DNA of 64,000 nucleotides from assembly GCF_020966775.1 (NCBI RefSeq), contig NZ_JAJKFV010000011.1:361023-425022 (forward strand), read 5' to 3'. Origin of the DNA: Rhodopirellula halodulae (GTDB lineage: Bacteria > Planctomycetota > Planctomycetia > Pirellulales > Pirellulaceae). Positions within the stretch are counted from its first letter, which is position 1. Each line of letters starts with the position of its first letter. The notes under the pieces are model-generated. The model was given only the letters and a program-made list of their open reading frames with translations. It was not told where the DNA came from and searched no databases. Made by a program: the position numbers and the translations under genes. This document shows positions 1-9,130 of the stretch, piece after piece.

Positions 1-395
1 GCCAAACCGTCAAGCAAATCCGGACGCTCCGCCGCCAACACCGCAGCCAGCTTTCCTCCCCAGCTGATCCCGCCCAGGACCAGTGGTACATCGCGTGGTT
101 GTGACTCCAAAAAGTAAACCAGATCATCGATCCACAACCGCCAATCGCTCACATCGCCGCGACGATCTGGGTTTCCCCCAGAGCCTCGCCGATCCAAAAA
201 CCGGACGTCTACCGATGCATTCGCCAGCGCGTCACAACTGGCCAAGTACCAACCTGAATGGCTGACGATGCCGTGCACAAACACAACGCGTGCTCGCGGT
301 TTGCCCACGGCCCAACGTCGCGACATCAACAATGCTCCGTCGTCACCATCGACCATTTCGATTCGCCCGCGTTGCGAGTCGGCATGCAGACTCAT
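1..395 (-). CDS. Alpha/beta hydrolase (S33/lysophospholipase-like), 3' part beyond window edge
   Basis: The first 131 residues of an alpha/beta-hydrolase are visible; the rest lies left of base 1. A VHG segment (oxyanion-hole region) follows the first strand near residue 40. A G-I-S-W-G nucleophile elbow, giving a serine nucleophile, lies near residue 113. The acid and histidine of the triad would be outside the window. The ATG overlaps the stop of the upstream enolase-superfamily gene in an ATGA arrangement, so it is the third gene of a coupled operon. The serine elbow argues against an OleB-type beta-lactone decarboxylase, which uses aspartate. The substrate cannot be named. Confidence 0.8.
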   Translation of the reverse strand, partial: MSLHADSQRGRIEMVDGDDGALLMSRRWAVGKPRARVVFVHGIVSHSGWYLASCDALANASVDVRFLDRRGSGGNPDRRGDVSDWRLWIDDLVYFLESQPRDVPLVLGGISWGGKLAAVLAAERPDLLDGL

Positions 396-1579
396 GTTGC
401 CTCGCCCCGTACGACCAAGTGCGACTTTGAGTTGCTTTGCAGCCAATCTTCGCGAATGGTCACACCCAATCCGGGCTTCGTGATCGCGGGAGCCCGACCA
501 CCGTATCGAAACGTGATGTCCTCTTCCGTCGGCAGTGTGCTCAATAGGTGCCGATCGTAGGACCCTTCCATGTAACGTATGTTGGACACGGAACTGGCCC
601 AATGACGACCGGCGGCCGAGAGAACACCGGACTCACCTGGATGGCAACCAAGCTGATATCCCAACCCGGCTCGTTTGGCCAAAGCTGCCAAACGCAGACA
701 ACTCAAAAAACCACCGCATTTGGACAAGCGAAGATTGAACAGGTCGCAGGTTTGACTCGCTATCGCATGCTCCGCGTCCACAAGACTGGTGAGTGATTCG
801 TCCAACATCACGGGAACACCAATCGCATCTCGCATCGTCGACAACGCATCGACTTCCGCATGTGCCACTGGCTGTTCGATGCACGTCACACGATACCGCC
901 GAAGCGGCTCCATTTTGCGAACCACCTCTTCCGGCTTCCATGCTTCATTGGCATCCAAACGCAGATCCACCCCGCGACCGATCCAACGTCGGATTCGGGC
1001 CACGCGAGAGGGATCGTCTTGGCCTTCCACGCCAACTTTGATTTTGCACTGTGCAAACCCATACGCACGCATCTTCAACGCGGACACACGTTCGCTTTTG
1101 GCACCGGAGGAAGTGATGGTGGTGCTGTATCGGACTTGAGACTGAGGCAGATAAATGCCGGCCGCTTCCGGTACATGCTGAACCAAATCACTGATCGGTT
1201 GCCCAAAACATTTTCCAAAGGCATCCAGCAAACTCAATTCCACCGCACATCGCAGCGAATTTGATCCACAACCACGTGGGTTGTCGGTCTGCTTGTGAAA
1301 TTGCAAGGCATCGCAGAGCGTGATCACTTCGTCCCAATTCGACGCCGATAAGTCAAATACAGGATTGAGATTGGAACCTGCCAACTGCTGGAGACATCCT
1401 TCGGGCGTTTCGCCGGTGACATACGGTCGCGGAACGCCTTCTCCCCAACCGATCGTTCCGTCCGCTAATCGACATCGAATCAGCAGGTTGATGCTTTCCG
1501 TGCGAGTGAACGATGCATGCTTGATTTCGCGTTTGAGCGGTAGCGGCACCAAGTACGCCGTGAGCTCAGCAACTCGCAT
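392..1579 (-). CDS. Mandelate racemase/muconate lactonizing enzyme family protein (enolase superfamily)
   Basis: A 395-residue member of the enolase superfamily, MLE subgroup. The hallmark residues are present in order: a K-x-K acid/base motif (KIK) on the second barrel strand, metal ligands in LDANEAW, CIEQP and MLDES, and the opposing catalytic lysine in LSKCGG. The N-terminal capping domain contains GWGEG. Family members are dipeptide epimerases, cycloisomerases or o-succinylbenzoate synthases, and the sequence alone does not separate these. The start overlaps the end of the epimerase gene by 14 bases and the stop overlaps the next hydrolase start (ATGA), so the three probably act in one pathway, either cell-wall peptide recycling or a small-molecule route. 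Confidence 0.85.
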   Translation of the reverse strand: MRVAELTAYLVPLPLKREIKHASFTRTESINLLIRCRLADGTIGWGEGVPRPYVTGETPEGCLQQLAGSNLNPVFDLSASNWDEVITLCDALQFHKQTDNPRGCGSNSLRCAVELSLLDAFGKCFGQPISDLVQHVPEAAGIYLPQSQVRYSTTITSSGAKSERVSALKMRAYGFAQCKIKVGVEGQDDPSRVARIRRWIGRGVDLRLDANEAWKPEEVVRKMEPLRRYRVTCIEQPVAHAEVDALSTMRDAIGVPVMLDESLTSLVDAEHAIASQTCDLFNLRLSKCGGFLSCLRLAALAKRAGLGYQLGCHPGESGVLSAAGRHWASSVSNIRYMEGSYDRHLLSTLPTEEDITFRYGGRAPAITKPGLGVTIREDWLQSNSKSHLVVRGEAT

Positions 1580-2573
1580 TTTCGTCCGCCCACTTCAAAG
1601 CGTCTTGGATTCCTTCGCGAAAATCGACCTTCGGTTGATAGCCCAACAATCGCTTCGCCTTTTCGATGCTGAAGTCCAAATTGAGCGTCATGAATTTCAT
1701 GGTCGCTCCGGTCAACAACGGCGGTTCACTGGCACCACGCAGGCGACCGTAGGTTTCCAATACCGGACGAGCCATTTTCGCGAACCACAACGGAACGCGT
1801 TTGGGCGGTGGCAGCTCCAAGTAGTCGGCCACCGCGCCGAGAAACTCTTCCCGAGTGACCAAACGCTCATCCCGAATGTTGAACGTTTCGCCCACGGCCT
1901 CGTCTCGTTGCATGCACAAGAACAGACCGTCGATCAAGTTGTCGATGCAGGTATTGTTGAGCTTCCGCTGGCCGTCACCGATCATGCGAATCGTTCCGTT
2001 TCGGAATCGTCGCATCAATCGCGGCAGAATCCGCCGGTCTCCTTCCCCATAGGTGAATCCCGGACGAGCGATCACGGTGGGCATACCGGTTTCACGATGA
2101 GCGGCAGCAATGACGCCTTCGGCGAGAGCCTTGGTGTGCGTGTACCCATCGAACCCTCTCAAGTCGACCGGGGTCGTTTCATCGGTTCCAAAATGATGCG
2201 TCGCTTGATAGACCCCGAGCGCGCTCAAATGAACTAGCCGCCGCAGGCGATCCGATCCTGATGCGAAACGCACCAGTTCGCTGACCGCGTCCAGATTGAT
2301 TGGACGATAGGTCGAGACCGGCCCCCAATCACCGACGTAGGCCGCGGTGTGGACGATCACATCGCTCTTGCGAATCGCGTTTTGATAGTCAGGCCCTGGG
2401 TCCGTGAGATCAGCCGTGATCCATTCGACATCGAACCCATCCAACACCGAACGGTCCGATCCGGAACGAACAACCGCACGGACATGATGTCCCTCCGCAA
2501 TCGCTCGCCGAACCACCGGCGCACCAATCATCCCGGTAGCGCCGGTCACCAAAATGCTTTCGGGTTGAGTCAT
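1566..2573 (-). CDS. NAD(P)-dependent epimerase/dehydratase (extended SDR, 3-beta-HSD-like)
   Basis: A 335-residue extended short-chain dehydrogenase. The N-terminal Rossmann motif TGATGMIG binds NAD(P). The catalytic Ser lies in HLSALGVY and the Tyr/Lys pair in YTHTK. The segment AAYVGDWG and the general layout resemble 3-beta-hydroxysteroid dehydrogenase-type reductases, including OleD of long-chain olefin synthesis, but no OleA or OleC is visible here, so that role is only a possibility. It is the first visible gene of the minus-strand operon and runs 14 bases into the enolase-superfamily gene. Confidence 0.85.
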   Translation of the reverse strand: MTQPESILVTGATGMIGAPVVRRAIAEGHHVRAVVRSGSDRSVLDGFDVEWITADLTDPGPDYQNAIRKSDVIVHTAAYVGDWGPVSTYRPINLDAVSELVRFASGSDRLRRLVHLSALGVYQATHHFGTDETTPVDLRGFDGYTHTKALAEGVIAAAHRETGMPTVIARPGFTYGEGDRRILPRLMRRFRNGTIRMIGDGQRKLNNTCIDNLIDGLFLCMQRDEAVGETFNIRDERLVTREEFLGAVADYLELPPPKRVPLWFAKMARPVLETYGRLRGASEPPLLTGATMKFMTLNLDFSIEKAKRLLGYQPKVDFREGIQDALKWADENASC

Positions 2574-2704
2574 GGAATCGTTGGCACGAGGTCAGAATAC
2601 GGTATGGAAGCCGATGCAAGCCTAATCATGTCGCTCGCAGAAGGAACCCGCCTTTACGAACGCAGCCACTGATGGAGTGGCTTCTCGCCTGAGTCCAATC
2701 GTTC

Positions 2705-5224
2705 TTATGAGATTCGCAAATACTTTCCCGTCGCGGATTCGGGGCAGGCGGCGATGGTTTCTGGGGGGCCTTCGGTGATCAGTTGGCCTCCATTGGAACC
2801 GCCACCGGGGCCGAGATCGAGCAGCCAATCGCAAGCTGCCAGCAGATCCGATTGGTGTTCGATAACCAGCACTGTATTGCCAGCTTCGACCAAGCGGTCC
2901 AGCACGACCAAGAGCCGTTGGACGTCCGCGAAATGCAGACCGGTCGTGGGTTCGTCCAGGACGTAGAAGGTGTTTCCAGTCGCCGGCCGAGCGAGTTCGG
3001 TCGCGAGTTTGATCCGTTGAGCTTCACCACCGCTGAGCGTTGTGCTGGACTGTCCCAGCGTCACGTAGCCCAGTCCGACATCGACCAGCGAAGTCAGCAA
3101 GTGATGCACCTTGGGAACGTTCTCGAAGAACTGCTGAGCCGACTCGATGGTCATGTTGAGCACGTCCGCGATGGTGGCTCCTTTGAAACGCACTTGCAAC
3201 GTTTGGCGGTTGAAGCGTTTTCCGCCACAGCGTGAACACTCAATCAACAAGTCGCTGAGGAAGTTCATCTCGATGCGTTCGAAACCATTTCCCTTGCAAA
3301 CATCACAACGTCCCGCCGGACTATTGAAACTGAAACGGTTCGCTGCAAAGCCAAGCGTCTTGGCTTCACGCGTGCTGGCGTAGACCTGTCGAATCGGATC
3401 CAGCACCCCGGCATAAGTGGCCGGACAGCTTCGCGTCGTCCGCCCAATCGGCGTTTGATCAATCGGCACCAACTTATCGATGTGCTGTGCGCCGGAGAGA
3501 CGTTTGTGAGGTCCGGGCTTGTCCGCAACCAACCCCAGCTTCTCCGCCAAAGCGGGATAGAGCGTGTCAACGATCAGGGAGCTTTTGCCGCTGCCGGAAA
3601 CGCCACTGACTCCCACCAAGCACCCCAAGGGGATCTTGGCCGTCACGTTCTGCAAATTGTTCAACGTCGCACCGGTCAACGTCAGCTGATGCGACTTTCG
3701 TGGTTGTCTGCGCGGACGATCCAGTCCAATGCTCGACTGACCGGACAAGTAATTTCCAGTCGGACTGGTCGGATCAGCGGCAACCTCATCGGCAGTCCCT
3801 TGGCTGACTAGTCGTCCGCCATGTTGCCCCGCACCAGGACCAATCTCGATCACGTGATCCGCAGCGCGAATTGTGTCCTCGTCATGTTCGACAATCACGA
3901 TCGTATTGCCGGCAACTTGCAACTCTTTGATCGCTTCGAGCAAGCGGTGATGATCCGCCGGGTGCAAACCAATCGACGGTTCGTCCAAAACGTAGCAAAC
4001 ACCCACCAGCCCGCTGCCGATGCTGGTCGCCAGGCGAACTCGCTGAAGTTCACCACCACTGAGCGTTTCAGCGGATCGATCCAACGTCAGGTAGTCGACC
4101 CCAACTCGTCGCAGGAATTCAATTCGACGGACCACTTCGGACTGGATCGGTGCAGCGACCTTCTGTTGCAAAGCATCCAACGGCTTCGCAATGTTCTCCA
4201 TCCAGTTTTGTGCCTCGGCCAAAGGCATTCGGCAAAGGGCGTCGATCGCGACATCGTGAATCGTCACCGCTAACGACGAGGCTCGCAGCCGGCCTCCTTC
4301 GCATGCGGGGCACGTGACCTGATGCGTTTCGTCATCCGGATCCGCCACCTTGCCCAAACCTTGGCAGGTCGGGCACGCGCCGTAAGGACTGTTGAAGCTA
4401 AAGGTTCGCGGCTCGAGTTCCTCGAAGCTTTCACCGCATTCCAAACAGGTCATCGACGTGCTGAACAGCTTCGTTTCCGGTTCGCCGTCGCCATGATCGA
4501 TCAGCGCCGAACACATGCCTCCCGCCAATCGAAGTGCCAGCCGAGTGGACTCATCCAATCGGGACTCCACGCCGTCTTTGATGACGAGTCGATCGACCAC
4601 CGCCTCGATGGTGTGGTTCTTGCGCACGGCCAACGGCGGCACGTCCTCCAGCAGATACATCTCGCCATCGACTCGGGCTCGGACCAACCCATGGCCACCG
4701 ATTTGCTCCAGCACGTCGGCGTGAGCACCTTTGCGTCCGCGAACCATCGGGCTCATCAGAGTCAGCTTGGTACGCTCCGGCAACGCCGACAGCGTGGCGA
4801 CAATTCGGTCCGGAGTCTGCGTGCTGATTGTGCTGCCACAGGAAACGCAATGCGGAACGCCGACGCGAGCGTACAACAGACGCAGGTAATCGTAGATCTC
4901 AGTGATGGTCGCCACGGTGCTGCGAGCCGAATGTGTTCCGCTCTTCTGATCGATGGACAGCGTGGGTGCCAATCCATCGATCCAATCCACGTCGGGACGA
5001 GGAATCGCATCCAAATACTGCCGAGCGTAGGTCGACAAACTGTCGATGTATTGACGTTGGCCCTCAGCGAACAAGGTGTCAAACGCGAGTGAGCTTTTGC
5101 CGCTTCCTGACACCCCGGAAATCACCGTGATCGCATCACGTGGGATATCAACATCCAAATCGCGCAGGTTGTGAACGCGTGCGCCACGAATCCGAATCAG
5201 ATTGTCCGCCGCTGCCGAGATCAT
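2705..5224 (-). CDS. uvrA: UvrA-type excinuclease ATPase lacking the insertion domain
   Basis: An 839-residue UvrA, the DNA-damage sensor of nucleotide excision repair, with two ABC ATPase halves. Walker A motifs (GVSGSGKSS) lie at about 37-45 and 541-549, and LSGGE signatures at 388-392 and 730-734. Zinc ligands are at C260/C263/C284/C287 and C640/C643/C663/C666. The UvrB-binding region (about 120-245, with GRKGAHADVLE) is present. The roughly 90-100 residues that in E. coli UvrA separate the GACPTCxGLG motif from the CxxCEG motif are reduced to about 15, so the insertion domain that contacts DNA is missing. This accounts for most of the difference from the usual ~940 residues. The ATG at 5224 was chosen because it overlaps the upstream stop (ATGA) and precedes the conserved N-terminus. 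Confidence 0.92.
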   Translation of the reverse strand: MISAAADNLIRIRGARVHNLRDLDVDIPRDAITVISGVSGSGKSSLAFDTLFAEGQRQYIDSLSTYARQYLDAIPRPDVDWIDGLAPTLSIDQKSGTHSARSTVATITEIYDYLRLLYARVGVPHCVSCGSTISTQTPDRIVATLSALPERTKLTLMSPMVRGRKGAHADVLEQIGGHGLVRARVDGEMYLLEDVPPLAVRKNHTIEAVVDRLVIKDGVESRLDESTRLALRLAGGMCSALIDHGDGEPETKLFSTSMTCLECGESFEELEPRTFSFNSPYGACPTCQGLGKVADPDDETHQVTCPACEGGRLRASSLAVTIHDVAIDALCRMPLAEAQNWMENIAKPLDALQQKVAAPIQSEVVRRIEFLRRVGVDYLTLDRSAETLSGGELQRVRLATSIGSGLVGVCYVLDEPSIGLHPADHHRLLEAIKELQVAGNTIVIVEHDEDTIRAADHVIEIGPGAGQHGGRLVSQGTADEVAADPTSPTGNYLSGQSSIGLDRPRRQPRKSHQLTLTGATLNNLQNVTAKIPLGCLVGVSGVSGSGKSSLIVDTLYPALAEKLGLVADKPGPHKRLSGAQHIDKLVPIDQTPIGRTTRSCPATYAGVLDPIRQVYASTREAKTLGFAANRFSFNSPAGRCDVCKGNGFERIEMNFLSDLLIECSRCGGKRFNRQTLQVRFKGATIADVLNMTIESAQQFFENVPKVHHLLTSLVDVGLGYVTLGQSSTTLSGGEAQRIKLATELARPATGNTFYVLDEPTTGLHFADVQRLLVVLDRLVEAGNTVLVIEHQSDLLAACDWLLDLGPGGGSNGGQLITEGPPETIAACPESATGKYLRIS

Positions 5225-6531
5225 GTTCGAGACATCTCGATCAACGTCATCACCATCGTCAGTCCGTTGAGAACGAAGTGGACGATGATCGGCGGAACCA
5301 AGGATCCGGTTTGGCGATACAAATATCCCAAACCGAGCGACAAAAAGAACAGCGGGATGGGTGCCAAGCCTTGCCCCCAATGCATCAATGCAAAAACGAG
5401 ACTGGCAATGACGATGGGCCAGACCGCCTTGGGAGTCCAATCGCTCGGATCCATTTCCCGCGGTGCTTCCGGCGTCACGACTTCCGCCTCGGCCGCAACT
5501 TCCTCCGCAAACGTGTCGTCAGTTTCTTCGACACCCACGGCGTACGGAGTCGATTCCCCCGTCTGCGAATCGGCGGGAGTAGGACTTCCCGCGAATGCTT
5601 GTTGCACGCGTTCAAACCGCCAATCCGCCAATCGCTGCAATCCTCCCTGCAACAATCCTCGAATCCAAAACTCCTCGACCACCGGGGTCACCAACGCCGT
5701 CGTCACGAACAACAAACCAAACACGGCATAGTCGGGTCCAGCTTCGGCGTCTTCGGGCTGCAAGGCATCCAACACCGGATGCGAATATTCCTGCAACGCG
5801 GAGACGACTCCCATGATCACCATGGTCGGCGGCAAAATCATTAACGCGGAACGAAAGCCCAACCACACATCACCACGTTGAGGAACCAAACCAACTCGCG
5901 AAATGGTTTGGCGGTGATTCAACATCAACAGCAGCAACGTGATCAGCGTTGCTGACATCATGCCCATCGAACTCAGTGCCAACTGAGGAACCGAGATGGC
6001 GGGTGCTTCGACAGCAGGCGATTCCGTTTCGTCTGCAACCGGACCTTCCACCTCCAACGGTTGCTCACTCGTCTCGTCCGGTTCGGCGGGCAACGTTTCA
6101 TCGGCGGATTCCGACAGCGGATCGGTCGCGACCAAGGGCTCCGACTGAGGATCCAACAAATCGTCGGCCATCTGAGCGGGCGGATCGATCCAACCAGCAA
6201 ACAGAAACACACCTTGCAGAAGCGACGCACTGAATAGCAACGCTCCCGCAAACACGAAGAAGTAGATCACCGACCAGAAAGGCAGATGCCGAGGCCGCAC
6301 CGGCACAAACGCTTTCATACCGAATGGTCGTCGTCCACTGGCCAGCAAGCGAATCCAATTCACCATGGAAGCACCAAACGCCATCAGCAACAGCAACGAC
6401 ACCATGGTGAGTGCCAATTCAGCCGGGCCGATCTCCGTGACCTCGGCAATGTCTTCGGTTGCCTCCGCCAACTCCGCCTGCGCGAATCCAAAGCTCATCC
6501 AACCTTGCTCAACCAAGCCCTCCAATTTCAT
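5221..6531 (-). CDS. CPBP family intramembrane glutamic endopeptidase
   Basis: A 436-residue multi-pass membrane protein of the CPBP (type II CAAX protease/bacteriocin-processing) family. The diagnostic motifs are VEEFWIRG (EExxxR), FALMH (FxxxH) and HFVLN (HxxxN). It carries two acidic, Glu/Thr/Pro-rich hydrophilic insertions. One lies between the N-terminal membrane spans (about residues 110-170) and the other between the EExxxR motif and the histidine motif (about 300-370). Both are longer than is usual for the family. It overlaps pgsA and uvrA by ATGA junctions on both sides. Substrate unknown; family members act as prenyl-protein proteases or membrane-protein processing or self-immunity factors. 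Confidence 0.88.
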   Translation of the reverse strand: MKLEGLVEQGWMSFGFAQAELAEATEDIAEVTEIGPAELALTMVSLLLLMAFGASMVNWIRLLASGRRPFGMKAFVPVRPRHLPFWSVIYFFVFAGALLFSASLLQGVFLFAGWIDPPAQMADDLLDPQSEPLVATDPLSESADETLPAEPDETSEQPLEVEGPVADETESPAVEAPAISVPQLALSSMGMMSATLITLLLLMLNHRQTISRVGLVPQRGDVWLGFRSALMILPPTMVIMGVVSALQEYSHPVLDALQPEDAEAGPDYAVFGLLFVTTALVTPVVEEFWIRGLLQGGLQRLADWRFERVQQAFAGSPTPADSQTGESTPYAVGVEETDDTFAEEVAAEAEVVTPEAPREMDPSDWTPKAVWPIVIASLVFALMHWGQGLAPIPLFFLSLGLGYLYRQTGSLVPPIIVHFVLNGLTMVMTLIEMSRT

Positions 6532-7250
6532 CGTGTGGGCATTTCGGTTGAGGTGACTCGATAGGTGTCTTCGTCGACCAACGATGATGTCTCATCTGGA
6601 TCGGAAAGGCGATCATTGGTCAGGTGCATGGTGTCAGTTGCTGAATCAGTGCTGGTGTGGACGGAAGGTTCCGCGGGGACTTCCAATCCCGCATCGGACT
6701 GCATCACACGTGCCGCAATCATGGTGTAGTCGACGCCGGAGTAAACGGTCAACGCGATGGCGGCCCACAACAGCCCCCAACTGGTCCAATCCAACCAAAC
6801 GGGAACTGGCGACACGATATAGGTTAGCAGCACGGCAACAACCGCCGCACACTGCAGCACCATCTTCCATTTGCCCAACCAGCTCGCTGAAAAGTCGCCT
6901 CCAGCACCCTCGATGATGCCACGCAGACTGGTCACCAACAATTCACGAGCGACAACGATCGTCGCCATCCACGAAGCCACAGGACTATCAGGCACTTCCA
7001 CCAATGCAATGAACGATCCGCAGATGATGATCTTGTCCACAAAGGGATCAAAGATGCGTCCCAGCTTGGTGACTTGTCCATACTTGCGAGCCCAATAGCC
7101 GTCCATCCAATCGGTTGACGCGGCAATCAAGAACACGATCATCGCGGCCAAAGGCATTCCGGATGGAATCAACGCCATCACCGCGATTGCCAACACAAAC
7201 CGCGCGGTCGTCAAAGCATTGGGGACGTTGTAGATCGAGGGACCAGCCAT
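6528..7250 (-). CDS. pgsA: CDP-diacylglycerol--glycerol-3-phosphate 3-phosphatidyltransferase
   Basis: A 240-residue CDP-alcohol phosphatidyltransferase that makes phosphatidylglycerol phosphate at the inner membrane. The signature D-x2-DG-x2-AR-x8-G-x3-D-x3-D is complete, from DWMDGYWAR to GRIFDPFVDK at about residues 47-72. Several hydrophobic spans follow. The last ~65 residues are a hydrophilic Ser/Thr/Asp-rich tail not typical of short PgsA proteins. It lies 46 bases after rimO and overlaps the CPBP gene by ATGA. PgsA is the best call from motif and length; another CDP-alcohol transferase such as cardiolipin synthase (Cls II) is a weaker alternative. Confidence 0.85.
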   Translation of the reverse strand: MAGPSIYNVPNALTTARFVLAIAVMALIPSGMPLAAMIVFLIAASTDWMDGYWARKYGQVTKLGRIFDPFVDKIIICGSFIALVEVPDSPVASWMATIVVARELLVTSLRGIIEGAGGDFSASWLGKWKMVLQCAAVVAVLLTYIVSPVPVWLDWTSWGLLWAAIALTVYSGVDYTMIAARVMQSDAGLEVPAEPSVHTSTDSATDTMHLTNDRLSDPDETSSLVDEDTYRVTSTEMPTR

Positions 7251-7296
7251 AAGGCGACCAAAATCAAAGGGGATGAGAAATCATGGAGTCGTGGTC

Positions 7297-8727
7297 TTAG
7301 GTTGCAGCGGCCACCAAGTCATAACCCTGCGAAGCGACAATTTCGCAAGGTCGGATCTGCCCGATTTCAACGGGAGAATCCGGATCAACCTGCGAGACGT
7401 AAATCAATCCGTCCACGTCGGGTGCTTCACTGCGAGAGCGTCCAATGAACACGTTTTCTTGTTCAGGCATTTCGGCGTCGATCAAAATTTCCTCGGTTCC
7501 ACCGACCCGTGAATCGTTCCAATCAAACGCGATTTTTTGTTGCAGCTCCATCAGGTCATCGCGGCGCCGCGCGGCAACCTCGGGATCGACGCGGTTGGGC
7601 AATCGGGCCGCGGGTGTGTCTTCTTCGATGCTGTAAGTGAAGACCCCCAAGTTTTCGAAGCGTGACTCCTGCACGAAGTCCATCAATTCCTGGAAGTCCT
7701 CTTCGGTTTCACCGGGGAAGCCCGTGATCATGGTGGTTCGCATCACCAACGAATCGATTCGCGAACGGAGCTTCTGCACGATCTCGGTTTGCAACGCCCG
7801 CGTGGTTTTACGAGCCATCCGTTTCAGCATCTTGTCACTGGCGTGCTGCAGCGGCATATCGATGTAGGGCACAATTCGTTTCGCCGACGCCAACGTGTCA
7901 ATCAAGGCGTCATCGATGTACATCGGATAGAAATACATCAAACGAATCCAGTCGATCGAATCGATCTTGTCGAGTTCCTTTAGCAACTGGTTCAAACGTG
8001 GTTCGCCGTAACGATCCATGCCGTAGTACGTCGTGTCTTGAGCCACGATCACCACTTCGCGAACACCGCTGTCGCCCAACCGTCGAGCCTCCTCGACGAC
8101 TTGTTCGATCGGCTTGCTGAAGTGCTTGCCTCGCATCTTGGGAATCGCGCAAAACGTACACAGACGATCGCAGCCCTCGCTGATTTTCAGATAGGCAAAG
8201 TGACGCGGCGTCACAGCGGCTCGCATCGCATCGCTGAGTGGGTTGACCGCCGCGGGTTTGAAGATCGTGCGTTGTTCTTGTAGTCCCGAATACAGATCGT
8301 CGACCACCGACACAATGTCGTTGCGACCAAACACACCAACCAGTGCATCGATATCGGGGCGAGCCTGCAGCAGCTTGTCTTGCTGGCGTTCGGCCAAGCA
8401 CCCCGTCACGACAACGTTGCGAAGCTTGCCATCTCGCTTCAGCGTCAACATCTCGTCGATCGCAGCCATCGACTCATCGCGTGCGGAATCAATGAACCCG
8501 CAGGTATTGACCACCACAAAGTCGGCTCCTTCGACGGAGTCCACCATCTGGTAGCCGTCGGCATCCAAACGCCCCAGCATCTGCTCGGTATCGACCAAAT
8601 TCTTGGGACACCCCAACGACACGACTGCGTAACGCCCCCGCGAGGAGCCCGCTTCCGATTCGTTCGCCGGGCTGGTCCCCGGTGATGCGACCGTTACGTT
8701 GTTTTGCGGGAGAATGGGAAGTTGCAT
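7297..8727 (-). CDS. rimO: Ribosomal protein S12 methylthiotransferase RimO
   Basis: A 476-residue radical-SAM methylthiotransferase, predicted to thiomethylate the conserved aspartate of ribosomal protein S12. The N-terminal MTTase domain carries the cluster cysteines in LGCPKN and VVNTCGF, with a third cysteine in VVTGCLAE. The radical-SAM motif is C-x3-C-x2-C in CDRLCTFC, followed by the RimO/MiaB hallmark AIPKMRG. A TRAM domain forms the last ~65 residues. The ATG at 8727 gives a normal N-terminus; the frame is open further upstream, but the extra residues do not look conserved. It is the first gene of the rimO-pgsA-CPBP-uvrA run. Confidence 0.93.
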   Translation of the reverse strand: MQLPILPQNNVTVASPGTSPANESEAGSSRGRYAVVSLGCPKNLVDTEQMLGRLDADGYQMVDSVEGADFVVVNTCGFIDSARDESMAAIDEMLTLKRDGKLRNVVVTGCLAERQQDKLLQARPDIDALVGVFGRNDIVSVVDDLYSGLQEQRTIFKPAAVNPLSDAMRAAVTPRHFAYLKISEGCDRLCTFCAIPKMRGKHFSKPIEQVVEEARRLGDSGVREVVIVAQDTTYYGMDRYGEPRLNQLLKELDKIDSIDWIRLMYFYPMYIDDALIDTLASAKRIVPYIDMPLQHASDKMLKRMARKTTRALQTEIVQKLRSRIDSLVMRTTMITGFPGETEEDFQELMDFVQESRFENLGVFTYSIEEDTPAARLPNRVDPEVAARRRDDLMELQQKIAFDWNDSRVGGTEEILIDAEMPEQENVFIGRSRSEAPDVDGLIYVSQVDPDSPVEIGQIRPCEIVASQGYDLVAAAT

Positions 8728-9130
8728 CAAACGAATTCTGTCGTCGAGGAAAAGGAAGCCAAACGCGGGAAAAAACGGCCCGCAGGATCGTGTGAGAAGC
8801 CCTCCATTAGAACACAAACCCGCATTTTCGCAATTTACAAACGAGATCAAACCATCCCCGATCTCGCCGTGGATCGCCGCGGGGAACTCCGCTCAACGCG
8901 GGCGAAAATCCCGGCTCGTCGGCGGTGCTGCCTGACCAGTGCCCACCGGCCCGGTGATCCTTCGCGAAATTCCGGACCAAGCACCAGAAAATCTGCTCGG
9001 GGCGGTGCTCCTGAAGTCCGAGCGATCAACCGTGACGAAGCACAAAAACCGGCTCCCTTGCGTGAATGATCGGTCAAATTCACAATCGTCGGTCCGTTCG
9101 ATTTCTTTCACCTTACCGAGCACATTTTCC
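8728..9130. other. Divergent intergenic region between rimO and lysS
   Basis: About 400 bases separate the divergent starts. The lysS frame stays open upstream of the chosen start and several short frames cross the region, but none has recognisable protein features. It should hold both promoters and the lysS 5' leader. I see no clear T-box, terminator hairpin or other structured element. Confidence 0.5.
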
